A stretch of DNA of 64,000 nt from Macrophomina tecta (Eukaryota > Ascomycota > Dothideomycetes > Botryosphaeriales > Botryosphaeriaceae), in assembly GCA_024180945.1 (NCBI GenBank), contig JAKSGN010000005.1:1922001-1986000 (forward strand), written 5' to 3'. A model generated the notes under the pieces. The model made no database searches. It saw only the letters and a program-made list of their open reading frames with translations, and was not told the origin of the DNA. Both the position numbers and the translations under genes were made by a program. Shown one piece after another: positions 18,288-30,100 of this stretch. Position 1 is the stretch's first letter; each line of letters opens with the position of its first letter.

Positions 18288-19586
18288 GTTCGCGAGTGGT
18301 ATTTTGGCTGAATCACCACCGCCCACACGAAACTCCGGAGCTGAAAGTAAAGAGCGTCTCCGAGATTTAAAAAAAAAAATTATGTATGCGTGCGGGTTTT
18401 CAACAAAGGCTGAGGTTGAAAAAAGACGCAGGACGAAACGACAAGGCGCTTTTCAGAATCAAGCTTCGACTTGCGGCGAAGCCGGGAGGAGGACAAGTAA
18501 TGCTTGAGCCTGGGCGTACACATGGGCCAGAAAATCTTCTGACTCGCCGCTCCACTTTGCGTGTGGATCCTTTCCTACGGATAGGGCAGACGGGGATGCC
18601 GGGAAGAAGCATTTTGCCATCTGCTTCGGGTCCCAACGAGCAGTTGCATTCTTGGAGTTGCGCCGCGCAGCCTCAACCAAAGCAGCAGGGGCGCCGGAAG
18701 CACGGTTGTGGCTGTCAATCAGCGTCAATCAAGGGCGCCTCGTTCGTCAGCAACTGATACCCGAATGGGATGGCAGCGCGGCAATACTTGCGTCCTCGAG
18801 CCCCACAGCGGATGCAGCCCGCGCGTGGAAAAGAGATTTTCATTTTCGATGACCGGTGTTGGTTACGTATTCGGGCGACGCGGAGATGGAAGCATGTCCG
18901 AAACCGCTGCAGCTCCTGGGAGCAGGTTTAGTGAGGCGGACCCGCTCTCGGGGCTCCTTTTGGGGGGTGGATGTCCGAGCTGATGGAGAGGGAGGTCTGG
19001 CCTGGAAAAGAATCTGCCGGCTTTTGATTTGCCGAGGCGTACGTCATCTGGGCCAAGACTTGGAGATTATTTCATCCGCGGAGATGGCGGGGTCCCCACG
19101 TTCTTCTTCGCTTCCCTTGCAGAGCTGGCGTGGAGTTTGGGGATGATTAAATAGCCATACATGCCCAAGCCAAGATCAGCTTTGATTCAACGCTTACCTG
19201 AGGAGGTTGTTGCCTCAGGCCAGACGCTACGACTGGTGTCTTGAAACGACGGGCTATCTTCGTCTGAGGATAATTACAATCACAAGAGACTGCTGCGGGG
19301 TTGCTGCGACTATCTCAGATCCATCCAAATCCTTCTCATGTAGCACAGGCTGCCATCGTCCTGTCCGTACATGTCTTTCTCGCATTACCACCAGCAACGA
19401 CTTCTTGACGGAAAATATCCTAATGCCGGTGTGCAAGCGTTCATCCGCCGACTCCACTATTTACCGGGGCCAGAATGTTAATATGCGCGCTGCTGACTAT
19501 TCCAGGATAAGCCACTCCATTCTTGCATCAACTCAGTCGGCGTTTCTCGGAAGTCCCGGAGAACTTATCCATATCATCAACCCATC
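18288..19586. promoter_or_regulatory. Divergent promoter region, permease / SDR
   Basis: 1.3 kb between divergent start codons. It contains an A-rich run (18369-18379) and only short open frames without protein character. Half-sites resembling one arm of the Qa-1F/QutA palindrome occur just upstream of the SDR gene (GGATAA at 19506-19511, TTATCC at 19565-19570), but 53 bp apart rather than as one site. Confidence 0.4.
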
Positions 19587-20486
19587 ATGGCCGAGACTCG
19601 CACGGCAACACTTACCCCACCGACACCTGTTCAGAACAGACTTTCCGGAAAAATTGCATTGATCACTGGAGGCGGAGGGGCAATAGGCCTAGCCACAGGC
19701 ACGCGTTTGCTCCTTGAAGGTGCACGTGTTGTACTTGTTGACTTGAACCCGGATGCGTTGGCTGCTGCAAGAGAGCAAATCTCAGCTGCTGTGCCACACG
19801 TTGACAACCTTGGGGACACCCTCTTCACTATAAAGTCAGATGTTACAAATGCAGGAGAGGTTCGCAAGCTCTTCGAAGAAGCTGTGGGGAAATGGGGCCG
19901 CATAGACTGCGCTTTTCTCACCGTAGGCATCAGTTACGCAAGCAAGAGCTTGCTTGACACGTCTTTGGATGAATATGAGCGAATCATGAGCATCAACGTC
20001 AGATCAGGTCCGTCAGTTTCGGCAATAAAATACGCGGGGTCAAGAGCACCCATAAATAGGGACTGACGCGATGGGTCCACAGCATTTCTCACCCTGAAGC
20101 ATGCTGCAGCTGCCATGCGTGCACAAACTCCATCGGGCGTGAGCATCATCCTCACCTCATCCATCGCCGGTTTGCGAGGTACACCAGGGCTCTCTCTGTA
20201 TTCCACCAGCAAGTTCGCTTTACGAGGCCTGGCGCAAACTGCCGCGGTAGAACTCGGTCAGTACAACATCCGTGTCAACACGATCCACCCAAGTGGCGTG
20301 GATACGCCCATGTTTCGCTTGGCCTGGGATGAGGAGAAGATTGCAGAAGTCAAGAAAGGTGTGCCCTTGGGAAGAGTGGCTGAGGTGGATGATATATCTG
20401 GGGTAGTGAGCTGGTTGGCAAGCGAAGATGCAAGGTTTGTAAGCGGGGCAATGATAAAGATCGATGGAGGTAGCGTGTCTTTCTAG
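19587..20486 (+). CDS. Short-chain dehydrogenase/reductase (SDR)
   Basis: Two exons, 19587-20007 and 20083-20486 (75-bp intron), giving 274 residues, typical for classical SDRs. The cofactor motif is TGGGGAIG, with Asp at the end of beta-2 (VVLVDLN), which suggests NAD(H). The catalytic Ser and YxxxK are present (ILTSSIAG, then YSTSK), and IHPSGVDTPMF and GAMIKIDGG are normal family features. The usual NAG motif reads TVG here (CAFLTVGIS), which is unusual. Being divergent from the quinate permease suggests a role near that pathway, perhaps oxidising quinate, shikimate or a related alcohol. The substrate is not deducible from sequence. Confidence 0.88.
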
Positions 20487-20680
20487 TGCGGCGCTTGCGG
20501 GAGGGAGCGGCTCTCTTGTTGATGACTAAAAGCCACAGCATCGGTGTTTCAACATTCGAAATTGCCAAGGCAGCGTATGGCGCGTCTCTACCCGTAGTGA
20601 GCGTTCAAAATTCAGAAAGACACAGTTGTCAATTGGAGACTAGCCTCGCTACTGTGCAACCTCCATGCACTCAAAAGCAG

Positions 20681-22540
20681 CTATTTCGAAAACTGGAAAA
20701 TGTGAACGCCAGAAGCCACGTCATCTACCACTCTCCACGAGCTCATTGCGATGCCAAAAGGAGTGTCCCTTGTGGCGGAGGCATAGGTGAAGCCACCTCC
20801 CACCACCGGAGCTACCTCGATACGCCGATATCCGGGCTCCGCAGGAACCAATCCCGCCAGAAACTCTTCCTGCCAAATGCCAAATGCACCGACCGCATAG
20901 TGATTATGTGAATAGCATGCGTTTCTCTTGCGATCGTAACCCTCCCACGTCTCCCAGAGTGTTGTCGCATCCTCTTCCAAGAGCCCCAGCCAAGACGGTT
21001 TACTGTCCTGAAGTAGAAGTCGGAATTCAATGTCCACTCTACCCTTGAATTTAAGCACATGAAGCAACATAATGGTGCTGAGGAAACCAGTTCCGAGATG
21101 GTAGTCTGCCTTTTCGATGAGCTCGACAAGGCGGACTACGGCCTTGGGTTTGTCCACTGGCTTGACAAGATCGAAAGATATTCCCCTGACGTATTCGTCC
21201 TGCTTGTCGATTCCGATGCGGATATTAGAGCCTTCATAGCATACAAAAGCAGTCTGTCAGGCTGTGCGCGCTGCATCTGCCAGTTTCACGAAGCGTGCAG
21301 CATCCTCCCCCTTCCCAACAGCTTCGCCACTATGGACAGGACCCGGCTGGAATGGCATAAAAACAGCCGCGTCACCCCAGCCTGGAGACGATGCAGTGAT
21401 TCGCTGGAACAAACCTAGGCCGCCGGAGTACACAGAGGATTCGCTAGGTATGTATGGCGGAATTGTCCCATCAGAAAGTTGCTCGACACTCAGTGAGCGA
21501 AGAAAGTGGCGGAATAGTGATTGACAATCGAGGAACATGGTGGTTGTTGCTGAGAAAATCTGCAAATCTCCCCGTCCAGCCCCACCGCTCTCGAGTTGGA
21601 CAGACTGTGGGAGTATCAACAAAGCTCGAGGTTACGCCCCAGCTGAGGTTTCGATACAGGCGTTGAATGGAAGGGTTGGAGCACGTGAATGTGCCGGTCC
21701 TCGGTAGGGAACAGGATAGGGCCTTCGCAGTTACGTCTTCCGTGCTGATGTTGTAATCCAGTCCCTGGGTTTCTACGTAGCGAAATCCATAAACGGTAAA
21801 CCAAGTTTCGGCCCAGGACTCTCCATCGAGCAGTAACACAGAGTCTTGCTGTGGTGACAATTTAAGTGGAGGGCATATGTAGCTGGTGTCTAGCTCGCCG
21901 TCCTTCGTCAAGACCTCATTGTACGTAAGCAAAATACGGGTTCCTGATGAGCCACGCAGTTTGATCTTGACCCAACCGGCAAAGTTTTGATCCAAATCAA
22001 CAATCTGCTTTCCAGACGGAGCCCCGCTCACAATTTTGGCCGGAAGGCGTTTGATGCTCTGAACTCTTTCCACTGATTCTGCGACTAGCTTTGCAGAAGG
22101 CAGCAGCATGACATTGACGGTACCCCATCTCGAATTTTCGGTGCCAGCCTCTGCCCCACCCAGCCAAGCAGCGGAACTAATGAGAAGACCCACATGTTCC
22201 CCAAACTTCGGATCTGAAGATAAAATATGACCAGTTCCGGCTTTCCACGTGTTATCTGTCTGGTAGGAGACATGGTGTCCATCGGTTGTTGTGACTTCCA
22301 ATTGGCCAAATATCGGGAGCTGCCTACCATAGCGCTCCCGTATGTCCTGCATACCCAAGGCTCCCCTGTATCGACCGTCCCCTACCGCGACGCTGATTTG
22401 ATTTATGCCGGGTCTCAAATTCTGAATGATATGATACGTCTGGTACTCACCGATGGAATCGAACGGAGTCCACCTCGGAACTAAGGAGTCCCCAGTGACG
22501 TTGTGGCCATGACATGGAAGATGGACGAAACGAGCAGCGG
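20681..22540 (-). pseudogene. Alpha-L-rhamnosidase (GH78) pseudogene
   Basis: On the minus strand the upstream part (about 22540-21570) encodes a GH78 accessory and N-terminal region: GHNVTGDSLVPRWTPF, GINQISVAVGDGRYRGALG, then the catalytic-domain start CPTRERWGWTG. At 21570-21573 a run of four C (G on this strand) shifts the frame; with one base fewer the frame continues correctly as GDLQIFSATTTMF. It then meets a TGA at 21257-21259, and the segment with the family's usual YGDW-type motif appears to be missing. A last piece (to 20681) holds the normal end: HLGTGFLSTIMLLHVL, DATTLWETWEGYD, then HYAVGAFG. So the gene is broken by at least one frameshift, one stop and an internal deletion. It would have removed rhamnose from plant glycosides. 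Confidence 0.85.
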
Positions 22541-23117
22541 ATCCCGGAGGACAATGTATCCGACAATTTAGTGTGAATATTGCGATGACTATCTATAATG
22601 GATATCAATCGTACTCCAGCAGAAACGATAGGTTAGACCAGCATCTTTGCGGATAAAATTAGCTTCATCGATCTACGGAACCGGGAAGCGAGACCGACAG
22701 ATACCCGAACCCAGTTCCTGCTTACGGTATTGTCGGTGCTGCAATGCAAGGTTGGAATGCTATACACCCTGCATGTGGGCGGGCGCATCATAGCATCAAT
22801 TCGACAGTCAGCAAGCGCTTCGACAGATTGTCGAAATCTTCGCACATTATAAGACCCGGACCATTACCACCTGTGCCCGTCGGAGAATTCCAAAGACTCT
22901 TCCCAAGCCTCCTGATCAGCTGCCGGTATCGCTTTCTACCTTCTGGAGAAAAGAGAAAGAGATCCCAAAGCAATAGATTAACATCATCGGCAAAAAGTCG
23001 GGATTCGTCCGCAAATCTGCGAAATCCTTCAATCCGGCAAAACAACAGTCTACGCTTAAGCCTGACAACAATAACAATGACTACGAGCAACGTCTCGTAG
23101 GAGAGCAAAAAGAATAA
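22541..23117. other. Intergenic region, no gene seen
   Basis: About 580 bp upstream of the rhamnosidase remnant, down to the tRNA. Only short frames on both strands, with no repeat or recognisable coding. Confidence 0.4.
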
Positions 23118-23216
23118 TGATGAGGACGAGACTCGAACTCGCGCGGGTTGCCCCACCAGGAATTGCTGTTAAGATACACCTTAACCTGGCGCCATAACCA
23201 ACTCGGCCACCTCACC
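23118..23216 (-). tRNA. tRNA-Leu (AAG) with a 17-nt intron
   Basis: The minus strand folds as a tRNA. The acceptor stem GGTGAGG pairs with CCTCATC, the D arm is GCC...GGC, the anticodon stem CCAGG pairs with CCTGG, and the T arm is GCGAG-TTCGAGT-CTCGT. A long variable arm (TGGG...CCCG) makes it a class II tRNA. Anticodon AAG is at 23182-23180, followed after position 37 by a 17-nt intron (23162-23178). A- and B-box sequences are internal, as for pol III genes. The long variable arm and the anticodon both say leucine. Confidence 0.93.
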
Positions 23217-23462
23217 CCAGGGCTATCATGAAGTAGATTTGAGGTATCTACTGCGCGATGAAAAAAGTCTTTGCTTGGATGGGTTATGATGAGAGTGGAA
23301 AGCCAACAAACTGGCCGTTGACTTGTGTGGGAGGAGAATGGGAGCCGTGATGGTCGAATTTTTTTTCTGCTAGGAGGTCCGTGGGTACGGCCGGTGCGCC
23401 AGAGATCGGCTGAAACTCCGAAATCTCGGCCAAATGTATCAACCCATCTCTTTAATTCGTCT
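23217..23462. other. Short intergenic region, tRNA / guanine deaminase 3' end
   Basis: 246 bp. It holds the 5' flank of the tRNA and the terminator side of the deaminase gene. Nothing else is recognised. Confidence 0.35.
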
Positions 23463-24878
23463 CTATAGTCCGTAGCTCTTGCGTCGGTGGACAAGTCTCC
23501 CCTTCACCCACACTGCCGCTGTGTTCCGGTCGTCGCCGTTATATGCCCATTTTCCAATACGGTCTTCCCAACTTTCCCAGCCAAATACGTCCACCGGTGT
23601 CTCCAGTCCACCTTCACCATCCTCTGAAACAGCACCAATACTGATGATCTGCGCGTCCCAATCCATTCCAACCTCAAACGCACCTATCCGATCTTCGAGG
23701 CCAACCACCGTGGCACCTCCTCGGGTGGCAAGATATAACGCTTCTTCGGTTGACAGCTTTACCGCTTCCCCATCCTCATATGAACGGTGTCGCGAGGCAA
23801 GAACAGTATGCCGGATCACCTCGAGGATGCTGGAGCTGTAACCGCCACTAACATCAGTCCCAAGACCTACGGTGATACCTCTGTTCAACAAGTCCCGGAC
23901 AGGAGCGGTTCCAGAAGACAAAGCACTGTTGCTGACAGGACAGTGGGCGATTTTGGCATCCCGGTCCTTGATCAGTATCTTTTCGTGTTCCGTAAGATGG
24001 ACAGCGTGGGCGAGGATCATCTTCGAATTGAGCAGACCGGCGGAATCGTAAACATCAGCATAGTGCTTTGACTCTGGGAAAAGCTCCTTGACCAGCTGGA
24101 TTTCGCCCGTATTTTCGGATACGTGGGTTTGCGCCAGGATGCCATGTTCCCTTTGGATCTTCGCGAGTTCACACATGGTATCGTGGTGGCAGCTCGGTGC
24201 AAACCGGGGAGTGATGATGGGTGCAACCATCCCTCTTCCGGCGTCGAGATCCTTCACGTATTCCACGACCTCCCTGCTTTTCCGGACGGTGTCCGCGGAG
24301 GTCTCGTCGCGGTACCATTCAGGGCTCATTTCGGAGTCCATGCATACACGACCAATGAACGCACGCTGGCCTTTTTCCAGACAGATATCGGCGAGGAGCT
24401 TGGTAGCAGGAACATGGATTGTAGCATAGTACGCGGCCGTCGTGGTGCCGTGGGAGAGAGTGCGAGAGACGCAGCGCGTGTATATGCGGCGGGCTTTTGC
24501 TAGGTCGGAAAAGGAGGCCTCCAAGGGAAAGGTATAGGTGTTAAGCCAGTCCAGCAGGCTCGACTTGCTGACGATGCCGACGTTGCCGTGTTGCGGCGCA
24601 TGGATATGGGTATCGATAAATCCAGGAAAGAAGAAGCCATTATCCTTGATGCTGATGATGGCGGCACGCTCCCAACCGGTGTGTCGTTTAGTGATTGATT
24701 CCACGTCATCGGCTCCCCGTTCAATGAAAACAATCTTGCCCTGCTCGTCGACACCAATAGCACCCTTCTCACAGATGTCCAGCTCTTCCAATGATTTGCA
24801 GTGGACAAAAGCACCGACATAAATAGTCTTCCTGATTTCAGAGCGGACCAAGTTTCCAGGGTCGGCCAGGTCGCCCAT
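23463..24878 (-). CDS. Guanine deaminase
   Basis: 471 residues, one exon, close to the usual size. It hydrolyses guanine to xanthine and ammonia in purine salvage and catabolism. It belongs to the amidohydrolase superfamily: the first zinc ligands are in FPGFIDTHIHAPQHGN (His91, His93), followed by QTHVSEN, the HAVHLTEHE histidine, HCPVSNSALSSG and the metal aspartate in GLGTDVSGG. The fungal-type N-terminus (YVGAFVHCKSLEELDI) supports the start. It is divergent from the lipid kinase gene. Nothing abnormal is seen. Confidence 0.93.
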   Translation of the reverse strand: MGDLADPGNLVRSEIRKTIYVGAFVHCKSLEELDICEKGAIGVDEQGKIVFIERGADDVESITKRHTGWERAAIISIKDNGFFFPGFIDTHIHAPQHGNVGIVSKSSLLDWLNTYTFPLEASFSDLAKARRIYTRCVSRTLSHGTTTAAYYATIHVPATKLLADICLEKGQRAFIGRVCMDSEMSPEWYRDETSADTVRKSREVVEYVKDLDAGRGMVAPIITPRFAPSCHHDTMCELAKIQREHGILAQTHVSENTGEIQLVKELFPESKHYADVYDSAGLLNSKMILAHAVHLTEHEKILIKDRDAKIAHCPVSNSALSSGTAPVRDLLNRGITVGLGTDVSGGYSSSILEVIRHTVLASRHRSYEDGEAVKLSTEEALYLATRGGATVVGLEDRIGAFEVGMDWDAQIISIGAVSEDGEGGLETPVDVFGWESWEDRIGKWAYNGDDRNTAAVWVKGRLVHRRKSYGL

Positions 24879-25511
24879 GGTGAAAGAAGCGACGGAGAAA
24901 GCGAAAGAACAGGGAAGAGGCGTGGGTGAGGGGGGCCAAATGAAGAACCAAAAGACAAACCGAAAGAAAGAGGTGGGGATTGTCGGGGGAACAAGTGTCT
25001 TTTATAGGCAAGTTATCTTGAAGCAGAACCCCCTGTTTGGCGGAGAGCGGCAATGGCTGATGGCGGGGCCAGGCGAGAGCGGGCCAAGACCACGGCCGCC
25101 TCCGCCCTCCGTCTATCTTGACTCCTCCGCGCCGCCGGCCTACCTCGTTGAGTGCTGAGGCCGAAGGAATCAATGCCCCCTACGCTCCGCTTATGACCCA
25201 GAGCTTTCAAGCATGATGAAGGGACGCAGGGGGCGACGTGGCGAGGAAGGGAATAACAAGGCGTCGGCATAGAAGCGGGTCAGCTGGGACGAGAACCGAC
25301 GCAAGAGTGATGGCAAATTAGCAGGCAGCAGAGCCGCGGCACAACCGATGTTCCCTGGGAGGCGCATGACTGGGGTCCGGCGTTGGGGAGAGAGGATTCT
25401 GAGGAGACCCCGCCGACCGTGCTGATAACGCAATCGACAGTAAGCATAGCCATCAGCCCGCCCAAATGACCTTCCGTCAGCTCCCTCAGCACCGCGCTCC
25501 TGGTCGCCAAC
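24879..25511. promoter_or_regulatory. Divergent promoter region, guanine deaminase / lipid kinase
   Basis: 633 bp between divergent start codons. GC-rich toward the kinase side. No gene recognised. Confidence 0.4.
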
Positions 25512-26804
25512 ATGAGTATCTCGGAGTCGCAGGGCGACTTTGGTCGTATCGCTGAGATACCCGCCTCCAGCCTCATTGGCTGCGTCAAAACCGCCGACAG
25601 CTTCACTGTCCTCCACGTCAACCCCGGCCCCGACAAAATCTCGCTCCAGGCTACGCCCGCGAGCACTCTCCCAGACGACTTCACGGCGAAGTATCTGATC
25701 CAGCGCCCAACCAACCAACAGGTCCATGTCGTGATCTCCGTCTTGTCCGGCGCCTGCCTCGCCGAAAGCTTCTACCAGGCGAACCTCAAGCCTGTCCTCA
25801 GCGCTATTGGCTTGCAAGAGGACACCGACTTCACTGTCCACCGCACCACATCTGCGAATACCATATCCGAGCTCACCCGCGATGTTTTCCTCCCGCGCGC
25901 GACCGAGGGGGCACGACAACGGATAATCTTGCTGTCGGGTGATGGGGGGATTGTGGATATTGTGAACGGGCTGCTGGCTGGGCCTCGCGGTGCATCCTTC
26001 ATTGCGCCATCAGTGGCGCTGATTCCCATGGGCACGGGAAATGCACTGGCTCATTCATCCGGCGTCACGGCAGACGATACAATGGGTCTAGCAACTCTTG
26101 CTCGTGGGGAGCCGGTAAGACTGCCGCTGCTCAAGGCCCGCTTCTCGCCGGGCGCACGGCTGCTGGCGGAAGAGGGCACCAAGCGGGAGGAGCTGCCCCG
26201 GGCGGGTGAAGATGCTTTGCCGGCCGTGTATGGTGCTGTGGTATGCAGCTGGGCCATGCATGCAGGGTTGGTGGCCGACAGCGACACGACAGAGTACCGC
26301 AAGCATGGCGTAGAGAGGTTCAAGATGGCGGCAAAGGAGGCTTTGTATCCTGCCGGCGGCTCTGAGCCTCACAGATATCAAGCAAACATCTCGGTGCTGC
26401 GCATCAAGGATGGGCAGGCGGCATGGGAGACGGTGGGACGGCGCGAGCATGCATATGTGCTGGCGACTCTTGTGTCAAACCTGGAGAAGACGTTCAACAT
26501 CTCGCCGCACACGCGGCCGCTGGACGGGCGTCTCCGGCTGGTGCACTTCGGGCCGATGGCGAGCGACGAGGTGATGCGGGTGATGGGATTAGCATACCAG
26601 CAGGGCAAGCACGTGCACGAGGCCGGAGTTGGCTACGAGGACATCGAGAGCATTCGCATTGAGCTGCTGGAGGACGAGGAGCGGTGGCGGCGCGTGTGCG
26701 TGGACGGCAAGATTGTGCTGGTGGAGAGGGGCGGGTGGGTGGAAGCGCGCAAGGTCGAGAGCGACAGCAAGCGGGTGGTGGATCTTGTCAGCCTGTTGCG
26801 GTAG
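25512..26804 (+). CDS. DAGK-domain lipid kinase (sphingoid base / diacylglycerol kinase-like)
   Basis: 430 residues, one exon. The catalytic fold of the diacylglycerol kinase/NAD kinase superfamily is shown by LLSGDGGIVDIVNGLL (glycine-rich GDGG near residue 142) and IPMGTGNALAHSSG (near 175). The C-terminal beta-rich part (GRLRLVHFGPMASDEVM, then VCVDGKIVLVERG) fits sphingosine-kinase/YegS-type proteins. It would phosphorylate a lipid such as a long-chain base or diacylglycerol; the exact lipid cannot be told. It is shorter than the yeast LCB kinases and lacks an obvious N-terminal membrane segment. It is followed on the same strand by the lipase gene. Confidence 0.8.
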   Translation: MSISESQGDFGRIAEIPASSLIGCVKTADSFTVLHVNPGPDKISLQATPASTLPDDFTAKYLIQRPTNQQVHVVISVLSGACLAESFYQANLKPVLSAIGLQEDTDFTVHRTTSANTISELTRDVFLPRATEGARQRIILLSGDGGIVDIVNGLLAGPRGASFIAPSVALIPMGTGNALAHSSGVTADDTMGLATLARGEPVRLPLLKARFSPGARLLAEEGTKREELPRAGEDALPAVYGAVVCSWAMHAGLVADSDTTEYRKHGVERFKMAAKEALYPAGGSEPHRYQANISVLRIKDGQAAWETVGRREHAYVLATLVSNLEKTFNISPHTRPLDGRLRLVHFGPMASDEVMRVMGLAYQQGKHVHEAGVGYEDIESIRIELLEDEERWRRVCVDGKIVLVERGGWVEARKVESDSKRVVDLVSLLR

Positions 26805-27146
26805 ATGCGAATAGATGCTTGCTGCGAACAAGCTCGGCGAGGAGGACGCGCCGAGTCGCGTGTGACGCAATGGAGCATGGCAGCCCACGGAGCGCGTGAC
26901 GGCAGCAGCTCCGCAACGCGCAGAACGGCCTCCATTGCAGCAGCGACTATAGGGGAACTCCCGCTGGTGACGACGATACAGGCAGCCCCGCGCGCATCCG
27001 GTTGCATCCTCTGCCCAGCGCCCGCTCCAGCTCGTCCCGCCCGCCCGCTGCGGCTGACCATGTGCTGGCAGATGCGAACCCACTTGACCGCCACCCACGT
27101 CCGCAGCCCACAGTATTTCGGCGATCCTTCGCTGCTTTAATTGTGA
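26805..27146. promoter_or_regulatory. Upstream region of the DUF676 lipase
   Basis: 342 bp between two same-strand genes. GC-rich, with no separate gene seen. Confidence 0.35.
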
Positions 27147-30100
27147 ATGCTGCTCCAGCCCCGAACCTACCAGCTCGCCCAGCTCCCCGACCGCGACACC
27201 ACCGAAGCCGTTTCGCCCTTTCTCAAGTGGACTCCGTCCTGGCAGGAGAAGCTGCAGCAAGAGCGCACCGCGCGCACCATGTTACTCGTCCACCAGGCGG
27301 GCAGCGTCAAGGTCGGCGAGGTTGTCCGGTGCGCCTCCTCCTCCTTCCCCAGACTCCCATCTCCCGCTGATTCCCTTTGCAGCTACACTCTGACCTACAC
27401 GCCCGCAACCGACCGCATTCTCCCCAGTCCGACCCACCTCCATCTGAAAATCAAAAACTCGTCCGCCATCCCCTTGCGCGCCGCTTATCTCCACGGCCCA
27501 TACACCCTCCATGTCGCCGCATACCCCTCAACCTTCAATCCGAACCACAAGATCGAAAATCCGAAGAAGGAGGGCGTCCCGGACTTCGAACCGAACCTCA
27601 AGGCTGGCGGCTCCTGGGCTACCAAGCTCCTCGTTCCCGAACATATTCGCGAGACCGGAGGCAACACCAGCGTGAAGCGCACCGCTGATGGCCAGCCCAA
27701 GAGCGTGACCTGGATCATCGAGATACACTCGCAGATTCTGTTCTCCAACAGCGCCTCGGTCAGTTTCGAGCTACTGGTTGGAAGGGACGAGAGGAGCTTG
27801 GACTACGGCTTCGCGGCTGTCGCGGGGCATGGGCAAGGAACGCCGGGTCAGGTGGAAGATCACCAGCAGGGGAAAAGGCATGAGGGGCGTCATCCGGCGC
27901 AGCCGAAGGGCGTCTATTCCAGAGCGATCCGTTTGGTTGTCGACGACACAACAAGCCTGTGGAACAAGCCGGAGCTGCCCGAATGGGAGGATGAAGCCGA
28001 CAGGCCTCGGTCTTCAAGGGAGGGACACGAAGCTCCTTCGAAAAATGCCACCAAGGTCAAGAGGTGGAAGAATATCCATGTCGTCATTGTGACCCATGGC
28101 CTGCATAGCAATCTCGGGGCTGATATGCTCTACCTAAAAGAGAGCATTGACGCTGCCGCCAAACAGGCTCGTGAAGAGGCACGAAAGCGGAAGAGGGCGG
28201 CTCGAACAGGCGATGCATCCGAAGCAACCGTCACTCCCGAAAGTCAAGCCAAGGGTGACAATGCCCAAGGCAGCTCAACTGCTCCGCTTTCTGGAGGTCA
28301 AGAAGACCTGGATGATGCGGCTTGCGATGAAGAGGAAGAAGGAGATTCTGATGAGGAAGAAGTCATTGTGAGAGGATATGGCGGGAATGCCGTTCGTACG
28401 GAACGAGGAATACAGTATCTTGGTAAGCGGCTTGCCAAGTACGTCCTTGGCCTGACATATCCAGATCAGCCCTATCTTCCAATCAAGAAGAGCATGAAGA
28501 ACAAGATGTCAAGTACTTTCTCTTCCTCCAAGGCTCCAATGGATGAAGGTATACCTGCTCATTCTGGAAGCTCCGTTCATCATCAACGCCATCCGTCAAA
28601 ACATGAGCGGGCTTACAGATTTACGAGCATCAGCTTCGTGGGACACTCACTCGGAGGCCTCGTCCAAACCTATGCTATCGCATATATACACAAACACTCG
28701 CCCGAGTTCTTCCAAAGAATCAAACCTATCAATTTCATCGCCATGGCTTCGCCAATGCTTGGGTTGAGCAATGAGAATCCGATGTATGTCAAGTTTGCTC
28801 TTGACTTTGGTCTGGTCGGCCGTACTGGACAAGATCTGGGCCTTACCTGGAGGGCTCCGACTATTGCTCGTGGTAGCTGGGCAGCAATGGTCAGTGGGTT
28901 TGGAGCAGGTCAAAAGGAGCAACGGGCCGAGGATCCGGGCGCGAAGCCGTTGTTGCGCATCCTACCCACTGGACCAGCACATCAAGTCCTGAGAATGTTC
29001 CGCAACCGCACCCTGTATTCTAATGTTGTGAATGATGGAGTCGTGCCGTTACGGACGAGCTGCCTTTTGTTCTTGGACTGGAAGGGCCTAGGCCGGGTGG
29101 AGAAGGCAAGAAGAGAAAATGGCCTGGTCGGTACGTTGGCAAGTTGGGGGTTTGCCGAGCTGACAGGTCAGAACTCATCACCAAATCCCTCAAGACTGGC
29201 ATTCGACAGGGATGAAGGCGACAGCGGTACTAGCACTCCAGTCGGTGGCAGTAGCGATGCGACTGTACCTCAGCCGGCTGAAGATGCTGTCAATCAGGAT
29301 CAGACTGCAACGACAAGCGGCGAGCCACAGGCAAATCAATTCCTGTCGGAACAGCAGAGGCAGGCCATGCAAGCAGCAACCTCCCCCGCAACCCCGCGAA
29401 AAGGAAGTGCGCCCAGTAGTCCAAGTGCAAAGAGCTCGGGCGTCTCGAATCCTTTCAGTGGGTTTATCAGCTACCTCAAAGGCGCCACAACCACTCCGAA
29501 GGATAAGAAAATGTTCAGAAGAAGTCAAACCGTGCAGGTCAACCTGGAACCCGGTTCTCCTCCCAATTCGTCCGAAAGACCAGAAACGCATCACGGGCGT
29601 CCTCTGGCGTCAAGAGGAGACTCGACAATCAACAACGATCTCGCTCCACCGAAAACTACCATCTTCGAGTCTGCCGGTGACATTCTCAATCCACCCATCC
29701 CACCTATGTCCTGGATTATCGACCCGTCCACCCGCTCACGGACAATCTTTCATGATCGTGTCTATCACCCGGAAGATATTCCGCCTCCGCCAGTGAAACG
29801 GCCAAAGTGCCTTGCGCGCTCCTTCTCATCGGATCACAGCATCACCAGCGTCTCGACGACAGACTCGACTGAATCGAGTAGTGGAATGCGCGTTGAAGAG
29901 AAGATTGCGCGGTCTTATCACAAGGATCTCTCCTGGCGTAAGGTCCTCGTGCGACTCGAACCTGACGCACACAACAATATTGTTGTACGGCGGATGTTTG
30001 CGAATGCATACGGTTGGCCGGTCATCAAACATCTTTGTGATACCCACTTTGCAGACACATATGCTGCCCGCACGAGAGACGAACGAGAACCTGCAGTCGA

